NCBI GenBank assembly: GCA_025349905.2
Contig: MU624658.1
Span: 1 to 34,147, forward strand
Length of the DNA stretch: 34,147 bases
Reading direction: 5' to 3'
Source: Blastocladiella britannica
Lineage: Eukaryota > Blastocladiomycota > Blastocladiomycetes > Blastocladiales > Blastocladiaceae
Position numbers and translations under genes: made by a program. Below the pieces are notes generated by a model, which was not told the origin of the DNA, made no database searches, and saw only the letters and a program-made list of their open reading frames with translations. Shown here piece after piece: positions 20,703 through 31,508 of this stretch; within the stretch, counting starts at the first letter, position 1, and every line of letters starts with the position of its first letter.

Positions 20703-23700
20703 TTAATGCAAATCAACTTGGTCAGGATCAAGGTGTGGCACCTTGTCCAAGTCGGCTGGAAGCAGCGGCGGGAACTGGAGCACGGTCGGGGACACCACCG
20801 ACGAAATGGCCGTGGCCACAGATCGCGACGAGGATCGGCGCGATGCCAAGTGCGCGGCGGATTCAGAGTCATCGTGGTGGTGGTGGCCATGGGGGTCCAG
20901 GGCCGTGGGCCCGCCCGTCGCCACGGTGATAGTGAGTCCGTCACCTGCGCCACTACTACTGCTACTACCAGCGGCGGCAAGGCCCACGGTCGAGCCCGAG
21001 AACGATGGCGACGGCATGGCGAGTCGTGGTTGTTGTTGTTGGCCGGTGGTGACCGTGGACGACGACGAGCCCGATGACGACCCGGACTGCGACGACACCT
21101 CGTCAATGGCGTCAACGGCGGCGGCGGCGGCCACCTCGGCCTGCAGGACGCCGGCCCAGTAGTCGCGGGTGACGGCAATGTTGCGCAGGTACGTTTCCAT
21201 GCCTGTAATGGCCTTGCCCATGGTCTGGAACAGCGGCGCGACCATGTAGTCGGCGAAAGTGACGCCAAGCCGAGCCGGCTGCGGGTGGACGCGGTCGCCG
21301 AACCCGGAGATGGGCAGCTCGAGCTCGCGCTCCACGTCGCCCTGGCAAAACATTTCTTCTTGAATGCAATCGGCCCACCCTTTGGCCAAGTGCAGCGGCC
21401 GCACCACGTTGGACACGTCAGCGCACTTGATGATCATTTCCAGCGACCGCACGCGGTGCTCCTTGTCGTCGTTCGAGTAGCTCGGGCAAATCTCGTTGAA
21501 CTTGGCCAGAATGTCCACGTGCTTGGCCAAGTCCGTGGACAAGATGCACCGCACCATAATGCTGCGGATCTCTTGCTGCACCGCGCGCGACTGCGCGGCC
21601 AGCAGGTTGTGTTTGGCAATCAGGAGCGCGGCCGAGTGCATGTGCATGTTCTCGAGTGGCGACTGGTCATTGTACTGCTGCGCGAGTGGGGACGCGGTGG
21701 TGATGTGGAAGCTGTTGGTCTTGCCGTCGTGCCGCAAGTCGTGGCACACGCACGCCACCATGAGCGCCAGCTGCTCGGTCAGCGTGAACAGCAGCCGCGG
21801 CAGCTTGCGTTGCCGGGCGGGCGACGCCGCGGTAGCTGCCGCCAGCATCGACGACGCAAACGACGCCGCGGTCGGGGACATGGGCAGGTTGGCCGAGTGG
21901 TTGTTGCCCGACGACGACGACAGCGCAAATCCGAGCGATGTGGGTGTCGGTGGCATCACCGACCCGTGGTGGTCCGTGGTGTAGTCGGTATTCGGTGGGG
22001 TGTACGATTCGTCTGAGTGTGAGACGCAGCAGGTGCGCAAGAACAGGTACGCGGCCTGGGTGACGTCGAACGCGTGGCGGAAGTTGTGGTACGGGTTCTG
22101 CTTGTACCCAATCTCAATGTCCTTGAGAAACTCGAGGAACGTCGCCGGGTCGATCCGGAAGTGCTCCAGCAGGCCCAGGTCGGCAAACATGTCGGCGATA
22201 AACACCAGCAGTTCCGCGTGCGTGTAGCTCCAGACGTCCAGGTTCCACGAGTTGAGAAGAGGCATGTGCGTGGGCTCCGGGAGATTGGCGGGCAGCTTGA
22301 GGGTCGCGATCGGGTCCGCGTGGTCCATGAGGTGGTCCTCCATGGCCGCGGGTAGCGTGGTAACCGAAGAAATCGAGCCCGACCGCTCGAGCTTGCGGCG
22401 GGCCGCCACGCTTTGCAAAGTCGAGACGCGGCGCACGCGCAGCAGGGGCGACGCGGGTGCCGACGTGCCATTGGCCCCGTTAACGGTACTGCCGCCATTG
22501 CCGCCGACCGCACTTCCACCCGTGCCCGGGTTGTTGGTAGAGGCGCCGTCGCGCAGCACCTCGGACGCTAGCCACAGTTTGGTTTCCGCGTCCACGTCGT
22601 CGCGGGTGAGCACGCGCTCGAACGCGGGGCGGTACAAGTTGGATGTTTTGAGGCCGTCAAGCACGCCGCGGAGACTGGCGCGGGCGGCGGCCGACATGGA
22701 CGTGGCCTCGGTGTGCAGCAGCGTCGAGACTGCGCGGGTGATCAGGTTGAGCGGGGTTTCGACCGCGGCCGAGACCTGGTGCTCGAGCGACTCGACCTGG
22801 TGCTCCAGGGTCTTGCGTTTCGCGCGTTCCTCCTCCAGCAGCTGCAGGACCGACTTTTCCTTGCGTTTTCGCCACACGGACCGCCAAATGCCGCGCACCG
22901 CCTCGGGTTTCACGGGTTTCACGAGGTAGTCGTCGGCGCCGGACCGGAGCGACGAGTACGCGAGGTCCATTTCGTCGACGGTGGCCATCACTATATAATT
23001 TTATATGTTCCATGGATGTGAGCTTGGGCTGAATGATGGACTCGTTTCGAGTGACGTGTTCGTGTTTTTTTTTGCGTGATGCGACAGCCGTTTCATCAAA
23101 AAAACCACGGGCAACACGACACGCACGCGGTACCCACAACTATAAAAATGAGAAAAACATACTGATGAAGGGCAAGTGCACCCAATCGGGCTCGGACCGC
23201 ACCGCTCGCAACAGCTCCAGGCCCGACACGGACGAAATGTCGCAAATGACCAGCGAGTAGTCGCTCCCAGGAGGGAGCGGCACCGGGCACACGGCGCCCT
23301 CGGTGCTCGGGGACGCCGGAAGCGCGCCGACCAGGGTGTCAGCGTCAGAGCCCACGCCAACTGGCAACAAGCACCCGCCGACCAGGCCCACGGGCCCCGG
23401 AGCTCGCAGACGTGCCAGGGCGTTGGTGGAGGAGTTGACGGCGTCGACCGGGTAACCCGCATTGGCCAGCTGAGCGGCCACGGCGCGCGCGTGTCCAAGG
23501 TCAGCGTCCACCACCAGCACGCGCACGTCGTGGGGGGACACCGACAGCTTGCGCGTAAAGAACTTGTGGAACGACGGGTCGGTGGGCGACATTTCCGAGA
23601 ACGAGTGGGCGGACCCTCGCCGCGACGACGATGCCGACGCCGGGGGCAGCGCCTGTGGGTGGTGGTGGGCGTGGATATGGTGCAGCTTGTGGTGTCCCGG

Positions 23701-24075
23701 GACAACCGAAGCCGAGGTCAGGGTGGCCGAGGGAGATGCCAATGACGCGCCAAACGCGGGCGAGGGCGTCAGGCCGCGGGTCAGGATGGGCGACGGCAGC
23801 GCCGATATCGACAGGCGGCGGGTGGGCGACCCGGACGACGGCCCAGAGGCCAGCGCAATACCCGCGGCCGATATGGGTGGGGGCGGGGGCGGGAGGTACG
23901 AGTGTCCGTGGGACGGGGGCGAGGACGTCAACGGCATTGGCATTGGCAATGGCGGGGTGGCCGGGACGGGCAGGCCCTGGGACAGCGACGACCGGCGAAT
24001 GGCGCCGCGGGCCAACGACCCCGAGGACGACGCAGAGGGCATCGGTTGTGTCGAAGAGGAGGGCGACGAATGCAT
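20703..24075 (-). CDS. Receiver-domain cyclic-nucleotide phosphodiesterase (RegA-like)
   Basis: Two minus-strand exons, 24075-23163 and 22990-20703, join in phase to 1066 residues; the 172-nt intron splits the receiver domain. I take the ATG at 24075 as start, although the frame is open to about 24174 without another ATG. A disordered Ser/Pro head is followed by a response-regulator receiver (about 186-345): acidic pair D190/D192 in 'VLVVDAD', phospho-acceptor D279 in 'LVICDIS', lysine K329 in 'DYLVKPV'. A coiled coil links to a class I PDE domain (about 560-920) with 'YHNFRH' (H606), 'CHDLRHDG' (H721, D722), 'SPLENMH' and 'IIKCADVSN'. The expected role is hydrolysis of cAMP or cGMP under phosphorelay control, as in Dictyostelium RegA. 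Oddities: a low-complexity insert of about 75 residues between the first His and the HD pair, and loss of the usual purine-binding Gln (position reads Gly in 'RLGVTFADYMVAPLF'). Confidence 0.87.
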
Positions 24076-24564
24076 GGCAGTATTATCAGTGTTGGCGGGT
24101 GCAGTGGCAGGTGCAGTGGCAGGTGCAGCGGCGGGGCGGCGACGAGAGGGCGGGCCGCCAATGCACGAGGCCAAGAGCGAGAGGCACGGGGGCGCGATGG
24201 TGGGCAGGTGGTGTGGGGTGTTGGTTTACTTTCTTCTTGTCGAGCACTTCAATAAGCGGGGGGCCGAGGTGGAAGGGAGAATTACGTCTGGCTTTCGGCG
24301 TTGGTCGTCGTCGGACTCTACTGGGCGGGCCGCTTTCGCTTGTGCAATTTTTGCTGTCAACAAATCTAAGAGAGAGTTTTTTTTTTTTTTGCTTTGGCTC
24401 CCATCCAGTCGCTCCGTTGCAAAAACGAAAACCTCTTCAGGTTTAAATTCGACAGTTGTGGCTGCTTGTCTTGTGTTGTGTGTGGTCGGCACGAGTCCCT
24501 TGTTTGGGCCAACTACAATCGTTGAATTGTATTACACGTGATATATACAAATAACAACAAATAA
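24076..24564. promoter_or_regulatory. Divergent upstream region between the phosphodiesterase and receptor genes
   Basis: No gene body is supported. The part next to the phosphodiesterase has a GCAGTGGCAG-type tandem word (about 24099-24128) that would encode repeated Ala-Pro-Ala-Thr if translated. A 15-T run lies near 24377. Just before the receptor ATG are a CACGTG E-box (24535-24540) and an adjoining TATATA, 25 nt or less from the start codon. Confidence 0.45.
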
Positions 24565-25943
24565 ATGGACAATACACTGCCGCTATCCACTCTGGTCCTT
24601 CAGCCATGGAACCCGCTTGCCTTTGACCATGCCGTCGAACGCACCTGGCGACCCGTGATCATCTTTCTGCCAGTGGTAGTAATCCTCCTCAACTCGATAG
24701 TCGTCCTTACCGCTGCCTTCAATGCCAAACTGCGCATGGAAATTGCCTTGTTTGCCTGGAATGGATTGTTTTTCTTTATGTGGTATTGAGTCTTTGATTC
24801 CTTAAGCATTTTCGATTTGAACCATATTTATATAGTGTTGGAAACGTTCTTTACGCTGCCTGCGTCGTGGGATTCGAAATTAAGTTATCTTGGGCAGAGC
24901 AGTGGGAGCAGGTCGGGTGCTCGCAGATTGCTGCCATCAACGTCTTTTTCGTGAGCTTTGACATGTTCATTTCTCTGTGCCTGACGACCGAACGCATCTT
25001 TATGGTGATCTTTGTGCGAAGGATGTCCCCTGCCCTCGTCTTTTGGTGTGCGGGTCTTGCAGTTGTATTGTCTGCTGGCAACTCTTTTGTTAGCCAGCTC
25101 CAAAGTCCTTTTATCTTTGGCTCTGGTTTGTCGTGTGCCGTACCATATCCACTTGCTCTTGGGATTTTTGATATGATCGTCATTGCAACTACACTGGTTT
25201 TATTGATTGGTACGGCATGTATCATACTTTTTTTTGTCACTCGGGTTAAGTAAATGCCTCTATGTGAAGTTGGAAACACGATCTGCATTTGGAGGCTTCG
25301 GCAAATGAGTCTGACCACGAGCGTGCCCCTGACAATGGTGGACACTCACCTATCAGCAGCTCATAAAAGTATGGCTCCTTCATCTTTTCTATATTTTCTG
25401 TCAAATGCTAATGTGGATTAAAAATTTTAAAGCCACCTCCTTTCTGGAAAATGGACCAACACCATTGCTTGCCCAGAGGAACAACGCCGAGCGCCGTATT
25501 CAGCGGCAGTTCACTATTCGCGGTATTCTCGCCGCCCTCTCTTGTGGGTTCGTTGCGCTGCTTATAGTTCCCCCTCTGATCTTGACGCATGATGCATAAT
25601 ACTTGGTAAAGATTCATCGTGGTGCCAATGGCATCTCTTATGACCTTTTGGTCCTTCCTCGACCGTGCCGCGCCAATAGAGCTTGAGCTTGGTATGGAGC
25701 CAAATTTCGTTCTTTTGCAAAATAGGTCTGATTAACAATAAAATTTGAATATCGCCAGTATCCATGACCTTAATATCGCTGGCAAAGATCGCTGATCCGC
25801 TCATTGTTCTGGCATTCGAGCCCAATCTCAGGGCGGCTATTTTAAAAGCACTGACTCCCGATCGGCGGCATCGACACGGGCCTCCCAAATCAAATACATC
25901 GCACACGCTTCGCGACATTTTGGCAAGTGCTGATTCCATTTGA
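24565..25943 (+). CDS. Seven-transmembrane receptor with rhodopsin-class (class A) hallmarks
   Basis: Six exons join in phase: 24565-24782, 24836-25209, 25270-25368, 25433-25547, 25612-25691 and 25759-25943 (356 residues). Introns are 53-67 nt. TM1 is about 30-52 ('LPVVVILLNSIVV') and TM2 about 60-86. TM3 ends in 'TTERIF', with R126 as the DRY-type arginine. C101 lies exactly 25 residues before it, where class A receptors keep their disulphide cysteine; a partner is in the second outer loop ('GLSCAV'). TM4 contains W143. TM5 runs to 'ICIWRLRQ', TM6 is 'ILAALSCGFIVVPMASLMTF', and TM7 ends in DPLIV (308-312), matching the N/DPxxY site without its Tyr. An amphipathic helix 8 follows ('EPNLRAAILKAL'). 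Ligand is unknown; no lysine sits at the retinal position of TM7. The intron at 25548-25611 uses a weak donor (GTTCGT); without it the frame ends at TAA 25597 after TM6. Confidence 0.78.
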
Positions 25944-26174
25944 TATGATTTTATAATTCATTATCCCAGGATCCAAGTCCTTTATTCTTCATTCTCGTCC
26001 TCATCATCACTTGCCCGGTCGCAGAGTTTTCCACCTTTTTCGTCCGTTATACATGGCTTCGGCGTCAGAACGCGAGCGTGATAAATCAAAACAATCCCTC
26101 AATATACTACGCATCTGGAATAGCTCGCAGCATGTTGTCCAAGAAATATTCTCCTCAATATCAAAAATAGAATC

Positions 26175-27472
26175 ATGGATACACTGCCCCTTTCTGCGCA
26201 TGCTCTTTTGCCTGGGAACCCGCTCGACTATGATCATGGATTTGAGCGCGTGTGGCGGCCGTTGTGCATCGTCCTCCCTGTGGCAGTCTTTGCTCTAAAT
26301 TCGCTAGTCGTTTCCACGGCCGCCTTCAACGCGAAATCACGCATGGAGAATACCTTATTTGCCTGGAATGGACTTTTTTTTTCCATTTGGTACATCCATC
26401 TTTTCACCTCTAATTTAAGACACCGAAGCACGAATATTAAAATGTATAAAGTATTGGAAACATGCTGTATTCTGCCTGTGTCGCGGGATTCCAGATCCGA
26501 AAGTTATGGACAGAGCAGTGGGAGCAGGACACTTGTTCCCAATCGCTGCCATCAACGTCTTTTTCGTGAGCTTTGACATGCTGATTTCATTGTGCTTGAC
26601 TACCGAGAGGATATTTATGGTGATATTTGTACGGAAGATGCCCTCGGTCCTCGTCTATTGGTGTGCGGGTCTTGCAGCTGTATTGTCTGCTGGTAACGCC
26701 TTTATCAGCCAGCTCCAACGTCCTTTCATTTTCACTTCGGGATTATCATGTACTGTGACGTATCCGTTGGCACTTGGGATTTACGATGTGATCGTTACTG
26801 CATCCACGCTGGTATATTTGATTGGTGCAGCTCCCCCATACTTTCATTGAATGTCCTCGTCTCAATTCGCTTGTTTCCTGGAAATCAGTTGGAAACACAA
26901 TCTGTATCTGGAGGCTCCGGCGAATGAATATGGTCGCGAGCGCGCACTTGACGAAGGTGGACACGCAACACGGTCAGACGGCCTTGACTGCATCACATAA
27001 AAATATGTTTTAATTTTGGGGATCAAGGACAGTTTGCCTCAATGGAATGAAACAGCAACTTCGTTTCTGGCAAATGGACCACCGCCCTTGCTTGCACAAA
27101 AGAACAACGCCGAGCGCCGTATTCAGAGGCAATTTGCAGTTCGCGGTATTCTCGCAATGCCAATGGCAGCACTTACGATCTTTGGACCTTTAAAGATCGC
27201 CCTGCCCCAATGGAACTTGAGCTCGGTATTTCCCGCTCCCTTTCTCTTTTGCAAAATGAAAACTCAATAAAGTCACACCACAGCCTCCATGATCCTGATT
27301 TCACTGGCAAGGTTCGCCGACCCGCTCATTGTGCTCAAGTTTGAGCCAAATCTCAGGGCAGCTATTCTCAAGGCGCTGATTCCCGATCGGCGGAACCAGG
27401 CCCGGCCAAAAAAAATCAAACACGATGCACACGCTTCAAGACATCATGGCAAGCGCAGATTCCATTGAGTAA
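26175..27472 (+). pseudogene. Broken tandem copy of the seven-transmembrane receptor gene
   Basis: This copy follows the intact receptor gene in the same orientation and keeps its exon order, from the N-terminal exon ('MDTLPLSAHALLPGNPLDYDH') to TM7 ('ADPLIVLKFEPNLRAAIL', about 27320-27370). Matching stretches include 'AAINVFFVSFDM' and 'WCAGLA'. Lesions seen by aligning the two copies: one base missing near 26540, right after the 'TCSQ' codons, shifting the frame; the donor after 'SHK' reads AAAA|AT instead of AAAA|GT (about 27003); the end of exon 4, intron 4 and the start of exon 5 are missing near 27155, shortening TM6; and a frame change in an A tract near 27403 alters the tail. Four independent defects argue for a pseudogene, though an alternative transcript cannot be excluded. 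Confidence 0.75.
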
Positions 27473-27757
27473 TTCATTCATTCCCTTTTTGAATTCCATT
27501 AATTCGCCTTTCAAATCTTTTTTTCTCTTCCCGCTCGTCGTTGGCAGTGATCGTGCGCGTCATTGTCGTCGTACGAAGCCTTCTTGCCCGCCTTCTTGTG
27601 CTCCTTGACAACGATCGATCGCACCATAGATCAGGTGGTGCACGATCTTGTAACCCGGCTCGATCATCGAGCAAATTAAGAAAGAGCTCGGCTGCCACTC
27701 GCTCGAGTAAATCTTAAAAATGGAGTCCGATCTCGGTGAGGATATAAATATTATATT

Positions 27758-30506
27758 TTAGTTGTACTGCAGCTCCACCTCCTCGGTCTCGCCCGTGGTC
27801 TGGTTAGTGACCTGGGCGCGAATCTCGGTCTGCCCAAAAAACAGCGTGATCCGGAACCGCAGCATGCGGTGATCGTACCCGTACGGCAACGGGATATCGA
27901 TCTTGGCCACGTGCTCGGCCTCGTGAATGAACACGGGCCGGGTCTTGACGGACGCGTAAATGTCAAACGGCAGCGAGGCCAAGCCGTTTCTGGGAGGCGA
28001 GATCTCGCTCGGGAACGCCTCGTCGCTGCTGATCCCTTGTCCACGCACCACCATGGCCTTGAAACACAGGTCCACCATCTCGTGGCCGCGGCCGTCCGTG
28101 TACAGTTTCAGCTGCGACTTGTCCATCCCGTGGCGCTGGGGGTTGTACTGGTCGCCAAACCGGTACCCGAACGTGCGCTGCGCGCACCGCTTGTCGACCA
28201 CCGACGGGTTGGCGCCAAAGATCGCCGCGCCGTACAGCACCGCCGCTCCCGCGTTCGGCGCCGTCGCGCACACCACCGGGATCCGGCGCCCTTGGTCCTG
28301 GAACTCTTCGCGCAGCCGGTGGATCAGGTATTTCGAGTCCGAGAACCCGCCCACGCACACAATCTTGTTGATCTTGTGCCCGGCCTTTTGCGACTCGGTG
28401 AGCATGTCGGTGGTCAGGTCGGCGATCGGCTGCACAATGTCGGCGTACAGGTTGACGAGCTTGCGGTAGTCGAGGACAATTTCCTCGAAGTCCTCGTCGT
28501 CGTCGTCGGCGTCGGTGCGCGCATTGAACTTGGTGATCAGCCGCTTGTGGTGGTCGTCCATCTTGCGGCGAATCTCGCGGGGGACCTTGATTTCAAATGG
28601 CCGCGACTCCTCCGTGCCGTCAAATGACCGCTTGCACAGCTCCCACTCGGCCAGGACCGACGTGCGCAGTTTCGGGTTGGACTGCACCAGCGACATGTAC
28701 AGGTCCTGCCCAATGAGCCCAGCGAACAGCGCCAGGAAATTGTCGTCGAGAATCGTGCTGCCCTTAAGAATGCCGCCCGACGGCGCCAGCTCCTCGAAAT
28801 GGGCGGGCCCACCTTCCTTGGTGCTCGGCAGCATCTTGAACGCCGACAAGTCAATGGTGCCGCCGCCCGAGTCCACCACCAGGATCTTGTCGCCCACCTG
28901 CAGCTGCGACGACAGCGACGACACGGCAATCAGCGCCGCTTCGGGCTCCAGGCAAATCAGCAGGTTCTTGGACAGCTGGTCGGGGATCATTCCCGCGGTG
29001 TACATGGCCTGGCGCATCATGTTCTTGGCCTTGACGGTCCACATGGCAGGCACCGTGAGGACCCACATGACTTGCTCGGGGTCGAACATGCTATAGTTTT
29101 TATTTTGCGCCAGTCGTTGCTTGATCATCAAGAATGGGAAGATATAAGTACCCGCCCATCATGTGCTCCGTGTCACGAGCAATCACCACGAGTAACTCGC
29201 GCAAGTAGTCGGCAATGACTTCCACGGGCGTCTTTTGCATTTCCTCCAGCAGCTCGTTGAGCTTGTCGTTTTTGGCGCGATTCTCGTCCAGCAGCAGCTT
29301 GACGCGGTGAATGTAGAACCCAATGTCCTTGGCGCCCGCGGCCATTTGCGCCTCGGCAGTGTTGCCCCACGCGTAGACCGCGCCGTCCTCGCGGTACGCG
29401 ATCGCCGACCGAGTCTTGGCGTAGGGGGACGGCGCATCGGGCCAGTTCTGCGGCTGGTGAATGAAGCCCAGCAGCGACTCTTTGTTGAGCTCGGCGTCGG
29501 TCATGGACCGGTCGGCAAATGCAAAGCCCGTGTGCGATGTGCCAAAGTCTAATTTATTCTTTTATCAGTTACTTGCCCCAAAAAGAATGGTAAAAGACAA
29601 CGAACCAATGGCCACCGTGATCAGCTTGGCCACGTCCTCGGTGGACGGTGCAAACGTTCCACTCGGGAAGTAGCCACTACCACCACCACTGGACGGCGTG
29701 CCCAAGTGCATGGCGCCCATTGGATGATCAAGCTGCTCCGGAAACGTGGACATGGGCGTCCCCGGCGCGGAATGCGCGTATGGAGACGGGTGGCCCTGTG
29801 ACGGCGGAGGCGGATACATTTGCGGACCAGGGTAACCGTGCTGGGGAGCATAGGACGAGTCGCCAGCACCACCGCCAGGACGCGGCAAGGAACCAGGCAT
29901 TGGCATGGGCATGGGCATCCCACCACCACCGGAGCCCGGGTAACCGAAATTGGCGGCATACGGCGCCGATCCTGGCCCTGGCCCTGGCCCTGGACCACCG
30001 AAATAACCTCCCATCATGGCCGGAGGCGCAGTGGCGGTGCGTGTCGGCTGGTGCTGCTGTTGGGCACGCGGACCAGGCAGCGCGTGCAAGTGGTGAGCGG
30101 GCGGCGGGCGTGCTTTGCAGTCCGGCCGCACGCGCGCCGCCAGGTCGTCGATCTCCTTGGTCAGCACTGCGAATTCCTGGCGCGTGACCAGCAGCATCTT
30201 GTTGACGTCGTCCGACTTGGCCAGCTTCATGACCGCGTTGGACTTCTCGTGCGTCTTGCGCGCCTGCTCGAACGTCTCGACCGCGGCCGTGAACCGCGCC
30301 CGCAGGAAATCGAGCTGATCGCGGTGCTCGGACTCGGTGTCGACGGAGCGGTCCAGCGTCGTCAGCCGGCGCGCAATGTGGTCCACGTACAGCTTGACCT
30401 GGGCCAGCATCATCGAGTTGTTGCCCTTGCGCTCGCTGGCGTTCAGGCCCATGGACAGCGCGGCCCCGGCGCCTTTGAGCAAGGCTCCAATGAGGATATC
30501 AGCCAT
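27758..30506 (-). CDS. HSPA12-like Hsp70-family ATPase with helical N-terminal domain and Gly/Pro/Tyr linker
   Basis: Three minus-strand exons, 30506-29606, 29548-29152 and 29090-27758, join in phase to 876 residues. Residues 1 to about 135 form a helical domain starting with a hydrophobic segment ('ADILIGALLKGAGAALSMGL') and continuing with coiled-coil-like helices. Residues about 136-290 are Gly/Pro/Met/Tyr-rich low complexity. The actin-like ATPase fold then begins with the phosphate-1 loop 'IDFGTSHTGFAF' (about 300) and shows phosphate-2 'VVDSGGGTID' (about 504-513) and the adenosine motif 'CVGGFSDSKYL' (about 676-686). The spacing and the short C-terminal domain after the ATPase match the HSPA12 branch rather than classical DnaK, which has a canonical peptide-binding domain. 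An ATP-dependent sensor or chaperone role is inferred; the N-terminal part is an unusual addition. First intron lies just inside the phosphate-1 loop. Confidence 0.87.
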
Positions 30507-30945
30507 GCTAGTAGATGTATTTTATTAAATTAATGACGGAGGGGACGGAGTTGTTGCCGTCTCAGGAGTAGAGTTTTTCTTTTGAAATGGCTGAAGTGAC
30601 GCTGCCGACTGTTCAATTTGGGTCCACTGCCGGCCGTGCGCGTGTGAGTGGACACCTTTGCGTCGACCATGCCGGATGGTACTTCTTGCGTCCCGAGTGT
30701 TGACTCGTTCTGCTCCCGACATGGCCGTTGACCTCGTCCACGTAAATATCAGTTTACGCCACCCATTCCCATTCCATGGATCGCCGCCCGAAGTCTCGAG
30801 GTGCACACCCATGCGTGCGAAGTGATACCAAAATGATACGATAGCGATCGTGTCGGTGCGGGTGCCAGCAGAGTATCTGCGGACACGAAAACAACAGTCC
30901 ATGATCCGTCTCTCGTTAAATATATTCATACACTGTTCAAATCCC

Positions 30946-31045
30946 TTTGCGAAACAATATATATATGTTATATTGCTACGGTATTCTCGGGCGCCGATCC
31001 TACGGTTCCCACCCGACTGGTCGTCCTCTGCCCTTTGGCCGTCGC
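30946..31045. repeat. Diverged direct repeat, copy 1
   Basis: Begins TTTGCGAAACAATATA and shares TATTCTC and CCTCTGC words in the same order with the copy at 31308. Ends are approximate. Confidence 0.45.
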
Positions 31046-31307
31046 AACATCAGGCAGTCCATGGAAAAGGTCTGAGGAAGTTCCCAATAACACAACAGGC
31101 TGCGGTACTCCTGGGATCCTCTTGAAACGAACGGTCGCGCACGCCATGGCTTGCCTCCAGGGTATGAAGAGGGCCGCCCGCCCCCGGCTCAGTCTTCTCT
31201 CGTCCAAAAATCTTCATGCACTAACCAACATTTAATTGATCCAAATTTCCACAACCAATTCCTGGTGTATTGTTGTGGAAAAATGGTGAGCCTATCATTA
31301 GCTTATC

Positions 31308-31405
31308 TTTGCGAAACAATATACATTCATACTCGTAATATTATATTCTCTCGTCGTCCATCCGCCTCGGTCTCCCGTACAACGGATCGCCCTCTGCTCC
31401 CAGTC
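31308..31405. repeat. Diverged direct repeat, copy 2
   Basis: Second copy of the segment at 30946, 362 nt further on. The first 16 nt are identical; the rest is recognisable but diverged. Confidence 0.45.
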
Positions 31406-31508
31406 CTAACAGGAATGGGTAGCTGGAAGCGATATTCATTCCCGACATGTCGTGCAGTTGAGTAGCTCGGAGACGCCAGCAGTGGGAGCGACGTTCCGAG
31501 CGTACGAG

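Larger units (their letters stand above)
30507..31435. other. Gene-poor stretch with retrotransposon-like debris
   Basis: No supported gene. Two diverged copies of a segment of about 100 nt are present (starting 30946 and 31308), both opening with TTTGCGAAACAATATA and both followed by TATTCTC and a C/G-rich part ending in CCTCTGC. Open frames are short and unlike known proteins. The stretch lies between the Hsp70-like gene and clear LTR-element remnants, so it is probably old element sequence. Confidence 0.45.

Noticed and set aside
27474..27698. Minus-strand open frame of 74 codons beyond the Hsp70-like gene
   Set aside because: Arg-rich composition, no ATG context or domain, and alternative frames look equally coding-like; insufficient support for a gene.
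30525..30929. Minus-strand 134-codon frame upstream of the Hsp70-like gene
   Set aside because: No family resemblance and atypical composition; it lies in repeat-derived DNA.
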